NCBI GenBank assembly: GCA_963923035.1
Contig: CAWUKT010000141.1
Location: 1-8,811, forward strand
From: CAWUKT01 sp963923035
Lineage (GTDB): Bacteria; Bacteroidota; Bacteroidia; J057; JADKCL01
Direction of reading: 5' to 3'
Length of the DNA stretch: 8,811 nt
Notes under the pieces: generated by a model
Database searches by the model: none
The model's input: only the letters and a program-made list of their open reading frames with translations
Told to the model about the DNA's origin: nothing
Shown: one piece after another, positions 5,465 to 8,811 of the stretch
Layout: every line of letters begins with the position of its first letter
Position numbering within the stretch: the stretch's first letter is position 1
Made by a program: the position numbers and the translations under genes

Positions 5465-8365
5465 CTACTCCCGCCAAACATCCGATTCGTCCAGCTTGAT
5501 CACAGTGCCGTATTTCGACAACTCCTCCTCCGAAATCCGCTTGGGATCCCCCACCACTCCGATGACCAAAGGCGCATCCTCAGAAGGCAAAACCGCCTGC
5601 TCATAGACCTGGACGAGGTCTTTCCACTCCAATCCATCAAAGTAATTCACCCAGGTAGCATAGGGATCCGAAGTGTATCCCTGGCGTTTCAGAAAGGCCA
5701 CCTGCTGGGAGAGGCCGCGGTCCCCGGGCCGGGAGCTATACGCCTTTTGGGTCAAGGCCTTTTTGATCCCCACCAAGCGATCGTTCTTCTCCGGCATTTC
5801 CGTAATCAGGTTGTACATCGTGGAAAGAGCTTCGGGCGTTTTGTCGCCCTGACACCCGATATAGCCCCAGAAGTGCAGGGAACCAGGCTTGTCCACCGGA
5901 CTGGCGAGGTACGCACGGGTCGAATAGGCCAGGGAGCGCAGCTCGCGGATTTCCTGGAAGACGAGGGAGGACATGCTGGCCCCAAAATATTCGTTGAAGG
6001 CCATCTGGGCCGGATAGGTCTCGGCATTGTGGCTGGGACCGTGGCGGTAGAAATAAACCTGGCTCTGGATGGCGTCTTTGCGGGGAATGAAAAAGACCGT
6101 GGGAGCCGAATAGGCCTTGGGAGCGCGGGCGTGGTGATCGGTAGCAATGGACCCCGCACCCGTGCGGTCCATGAATCGCTCCACCAGGCGGTGGACCTCA
6201 TCCGCCGGGGTATTCCCGAAATAATGGACGTCGGCCTGGTAAGCCAGGGCCCGACGGAAAGCCGCGACGAGGCTGTCCGGAGCCATTTTCTTGATTTCCT
6301 TCAACCCCAGCCGCGCCTGGTAAGAGGTCTCCTCCCCATACCGAATATGGTCCCGAAGCGCCTGCCCCACCGCGCTGACGTCTTTCCGATTGACCTTGCG
6401 CTCCGTTTTGATTTCGTCCTCCACCATTTTCATCACCTCCTCCTTGACCTCGAACCGCTCAATGAAATGCGCCAGCAATTCGACGCATTCTTCCAGCTGA
6501 TTGTCGAAGCCTTTCAATTCGATTTCGGTATAGCCAGTGCTGTTGGAGATATAATAGGTGGCCCCGAGCTGGCTGAAGGCCCGCTTGAGTTCATTGATTG
6601 CCAGCGAATCCGTCCCGACCAGGCTGAGGTAGCTGGTCGCAGCCGTCAGGCGACGGTCCTGGAATGTCCCCCAGCGAAAGCGGAACGTAAGCTGGAACAA
6701 CTCATTGGTTGTATTGTCAACGTGGTACAAGGTGCTGGGACCCAGGTCGAATTCCTTCAAATCCTTTTGGAAATCGATGAAATCACCGGCGGGCTGGCCC
6801 TCCGACATGGAATTGAATTTCTGCGCGTAGGCGGATTGGGTTTCGGGGCCGGGTTCGGGGGCTTCGTAGCCGGGTTTGTCGAGCTTCTGCTTCTTGGGGA
6901 AGCCCATTTTGGATTCCAGCATAAAGTAATTGTCGCCCAGGTACTTCTCGCCCACGGCCATGATGTCCTCCCGGGTAATGGCATCGACCCGCTCGGGAAA
7001 GCTCAGGACTTCCTCCCATTCGGTGCCCGAAACAAAGGCCTGGGCGGCCATCATGGCCTTGGAGCCCGCCCGTTCCAGGTTCTCAGCGTATTCCCGCTGC
7101 AAGGCCATTTTCGCCGCTTCCAATTGCCAGTCCTCAAAATCACCCGTTTTGATCCGGGCGATTTCCGCCATCACCAATTCCTCCGCCTTCTTCAGCGACT
7201 GCCCGATCAACTTGGGGGCAAAGAAAATCTGGACGGCGCCGTGGTCGAGTTGAGGGGTGTATTCGAAGCCTGCCCCGAGAATCTTGCGGTCGAGGTTGAG
7301 GCGGTCCAACAGGCCCGTTTCGCCCTGGTTGGACATGAGATAGGCGACGACCTGAAAAGCGGTTTCGTCGGGATGCTGCTCGGCCGGTGCCCGGTACCCC
7401 GCGATGCCCACCGCGATGGGCGTATAGCGCACCTTGATGGATTCGCGTCCCTTGAACGGCTCCTCCGGGTACTCAGGATAGTCCGGAACATCACCGCTCC
7501 GCAATACCCCAAACTTTTCCTCCACCATCGGAAAGACCTTTTCCGCGTCAAAATTCCCACACAGCACCAGCGCCATATTGTTGGCGACGTAGTAGGTGTC
7601 GAAATAGTCGTACATCTTGGTCAGCGAGGGGTTTTTCAGGTGCTCCGTCTCCCCGATAATGGTCTGCTGGCCGTAGGGGTGGACCTTGTAGAAGTTCTTG
7701 TTGAAGGCATTGATCAGGGGAAAGACAAAGTCGTCCATGGCCCGGTTTTTCTCTTCGTACACCGTCTCCAATTCGCTTTGAAACAAGCGAAAGACCGGAT
7801 TCGTGAAGCGCTCGGCGTAAATGTCGAGCCACTTTTCCATCTGGTTGGCCGGAAAATAATTGTGGTACATGATCATCTCCTCGGCCGTGAAGGCATTGAG
7901 GCCCCGCGATCCAATCGATTGCAGCAAGCGGTCAAACTCATTGGGGATGGCGTATTCGGCCGCCGCGACACTTTCCTGGTTGATTTGCAGTTGGATTTGA
8001 CTCCGTTTCTCTTCCTCCGTCGTCTGCCCCAACTCCTCGTACAGCTCGGTGATCTTGTCGAGGTGGACCTTCTCGGCCATATAATCCTTGGTCCCCAGGC
8101 TCTGGGTCCCCTTGAACAGCATGTGCTCGAGGTAATGGCCCATTCCCGTCGCATCGGCGGGATCGTATTTGCCCCCGGCCTTGATCACGACGCCACCGTA
8201 GACGTCAGATTGCCGGTTGTCCTCCAACAAATAGACCTCCATGCCATTTTTCAGGGTGGCGTGGTGCAGGTTGGTGGGGTCGTCGGGAAAGGTGCGGTAT
8301 TGGGTTTGGGCGATGGCCGGCACCGCGAGGGAGAGGCTCAATAGGAATGTCAGGAGAATGCGCAT
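5465..8365 (-). CDS. Exported M16 family zinc metallopeptidase (insulinase/pitrilysin-like, two-unit form)
   Basis: A 966-residue exported peptidase. A Sec signal peptide occupies 1-20 (MRILLTFLLSLSLAVPAIAQ), with cleavage likely near the AIAQ end, so the mature protein is periplasmic or outer-membrane-associated. The inverted zinc motif HYLEH is at 77-81, with Glu80 as catalytic base. The third zinc ligand is probably Glu205 in VYEE, with the supporting Glu198 seven residues earlier, as in pitrilysin and insulysin. Domains by family resemblance: M16 N unit 40-215, M16 C unit 240-430, then a second N/C pair at about 525-680 and 690-875. The second pair has no HxxEH but keeps the substrate-side pattern LVFQEIRELRSLAYSTRA (801-818). 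The family degrades peptides inside a clam-shell chamber; the substrate here is unknown. The ATG at 8365 is chosen over the in-frame ATG at 8419 because it starts the signal peptide directly. The leader is A-rich without a Shine-Dalgarno sequence. The gene is complete and followed by its own terminator. Confidence 0.94.
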   Translation of the reverse strand: MRILLTFLLSLSLAVPAIAQTQYRTFPDDPTNLHHATLKNGMEVYLLEDNRQSDVYGGVVIKAGGKYDPADATGMGHYLEHMLFKGTQSLGTKDYMAEKVHLDKITELYEELGQTTEEEKRSQIQLQINQESVAAAEYAIPNEFDRLLQSIGSRGLNAFTAEEMIMYHNYFPANQMEKWLDIYAERFTNPVFRLFQSELETVYEEKNRAMDDFVFPLINAFNKNFYKVHPYGQQTIIGETEHLKNPSLTKMYDYFDTYYVANNMALVLCGNFDAEKVFPMVEEKFGVLRSGDVPDYPEYPEEPFKGRESIKVRYTPIAVGIAGYRAPAEQHPDETAFQVVAYLMSNQGETGLLDRLNLDRKILGAGFEYTPQLDHGAVQIFFAPKLIGQSLKKAEELVMAEIARIKTGDFEDWQLEAAKMALQREYAENLERAGSKAMMAAQAFVSGTEWEEVLSFPERVDAITREDIMAVGEKYLGDNYFMLESKMGFPKKQKLDKPGYEAPEPGPETQSAYAQKFNSMSEGQPAGDFIDFQKDLKEFDLGPSTLYHVDNTTNELFQLTFRFRWGTFQDRRLTAATSYLSLVGTDSLAINELKRAFSQLGATYYISNSTGYTEIELKGFDNQLEECVELLAHFIERFEVKEEVMKMVEDEIKTERKVNRKDVSAVGQALRDHIRYGEETSYQARLGLKEIKKMAPDSLVAAFRRALAYQADVHYFGNTPADEVHRLVERFMDRTGAGSIATDHHARAPKAYSAPTVFFIPRKDAIQSQVYFYRHGPSHNAETYPAQMAFNEYFGASMSSLVFQEIRELRSLAYSTRAYLASPVDKPGSLHFWGYIGCQGDKTPEALSTMYNLITEMPEKNDRLVGIKKALTQKAYSSRPGDRGLSQQVAFLKRQGYTSDPYATWVNYFDGLEWKDLVQVYEQAVLPSEDAPLVIGVVGDPKRISEEELSKYGTVIKLDESDVWRE

Positions 8366-8811
8366 CGGTTGTGGTTTACTGTTTTTGACTAGATGAATAT
8401 ACAGAAAAGAGGGTTGCATGAAAGGTCAGAATAGGATGGTTTGCATAGAATGAAAACCGAAGGGGTAACAGGGGAGGGGAATGGAGAAGAGAGGAGCGGG
8501 GCAAAGGGGGGGACAATAAAGAAGGGAAACAGAGGGGCTTCTGTCTGTATTGGAGCTGGACGTTTTGGTTGGGAGGAAGCATTCTTGTATTCCGGGGATG
8601 GCTTTTTGAGGCGTAGAAATGGACTTTGGATACTGAGGGGAGCGTCTTTCCGCCTCCGAGGTCGGCCATTCCACCAAATTACCGGAAGTTTCCACCAAAA
8701 ACATGGAAAGTTGGGCTTACCACCCCTCTTATTGATTTTGTTTAAAACCTGCTCAATGTGATTAATGGACCATTTTTTGCCTCAAAAAAGTTGAAATCTT
8801 TTCAAGATAAT
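8366..8811. other. Intergenic region upstream of the protease gene; no gene supported
   Basis: This 446-base stretch should hold the minus-strand promoter of the protease gene. I found no clear TAnnTTTG; TATATTCA on the minus strand (complement of 8395-8402) is the nearest partial match, and its position suits a short leader. Open frames here are short, of biased composition and without family resemblance. Contents that can be seen are a purine-rich plus strand at 8461-8537, paired TTGCAT sites at 8414 and 8441, a TTCCACCAAA direct repeat at 8669 and 8690, an inverted TTTCCA/TGGAAA at 8689-8709, and an AT-rich dyad at 8791-8805. The right end becomes AT-rich, as is typical of a promoter or gene boundary beyond the window. 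Confidence 0.5.
8669..8699. repeat. Short direct repeat TTCCACCAAA x2, 21-bp period
   Basis: TTCCACCAAA occurs at 8669-8678 and again at 8690-8699, a spacing of exactly 21 bp, or two helical turns. The second copy overlaps an inverted repeat TTTCCA (8689-8694) / TGGAAA (8704-8709). The repeat is seen directly; a regulator-binding role is only a possibility, and the site is about 300 bases upstream of the protease gene. Confidence 0.35.

Noticed and set aside
5435..8344. A 969-codon open frame on the plus strand, antisense to the protease gene
   Set aside because: Its codons are in exact register with the protease codons, so it stays open simply because the protease avoids TTA, CTA and TCA codons. 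The protease has a signal peptide, zinc motif and full family architecture; the antisense product shows no recognisable domain.
8441..8761. A 106-codon plus-strand frame upstream of the protease, and two minus-strand frames of 92-97 codons over the same region
   Set aside because: Their composition follows the purine-rich tract (Gly, Glu, Arg, Lys on plus; Pro, Ser, Leu on minus). There is no domain resemblance, and the frames conflict with one another.

Overview
The window looks like chromosomal DNA of a Bacteroidota bacterium, probably a fairly GC-rich marine or gliding lineage such as the Saprospiria (Lewinella-like); the lineage below phylum is an inference. The evidence is a giant secreted protein ending in the gliding-motility-associated (type B) C-terminal domain of the type IX secretion system (T9SS), a two-unit M16 protease of the form common in this phylum, no Shine-Dalgarno sequences before the genes, and a TAnnTTTG-type promoter element before the first gene.

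Layout. Positions 1-122 are a leader with a candidate promoter. Positions 123-893 (+) encode a TerC-family membrane protein. A strong hairpin with A and T tracts (912-947) separates it from a convergent gene, 965-5110 (-), which encodes a 1381-residue modular surface or secreted protein: signal peptide, thrombospondin-C-like domain, PKD domain, twelve Ig-like units with two cysteines each, a second PKD domain, and the T9SS C-terminal domain. Positions 5111-5464 are an intergenic stretch with a terminator for the upstream gene and a perfect 10-bp inverted repeat upstream of the adhesin gene. Positions 5465-8365 (-) encode a 966-residue exported M16 zinc protease. Positions 8366-8811 hold no gene that I can support, but include a markedly purine-rich strand and several short repeats.

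How the genes relate. The three genes appear to be separate transcription units: the two minus-strand genes have a terminator between them, and TerC is convergent. Both minus-strand products are exported and predicted to bind metals (zinc for the protease, calcium for the thrombospondin-C-like fold). TerC proteins move metal ions in other bacteria, but a functional link here is speculation. No T9SS machinery gene and no PorP/SprF-type partner lies in the window.

The most notable content is inside the adhesin: an N-terminal thrombospondin-C-like domain apparently without the calcium repeats that precede it in animals, and a three-domain cassette of Ig units duplicated in tandem with a 210-residue period. 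I saw no mobile element, CRISPR array, tRNA or rRNA, and nothing I would call a wholly new system.
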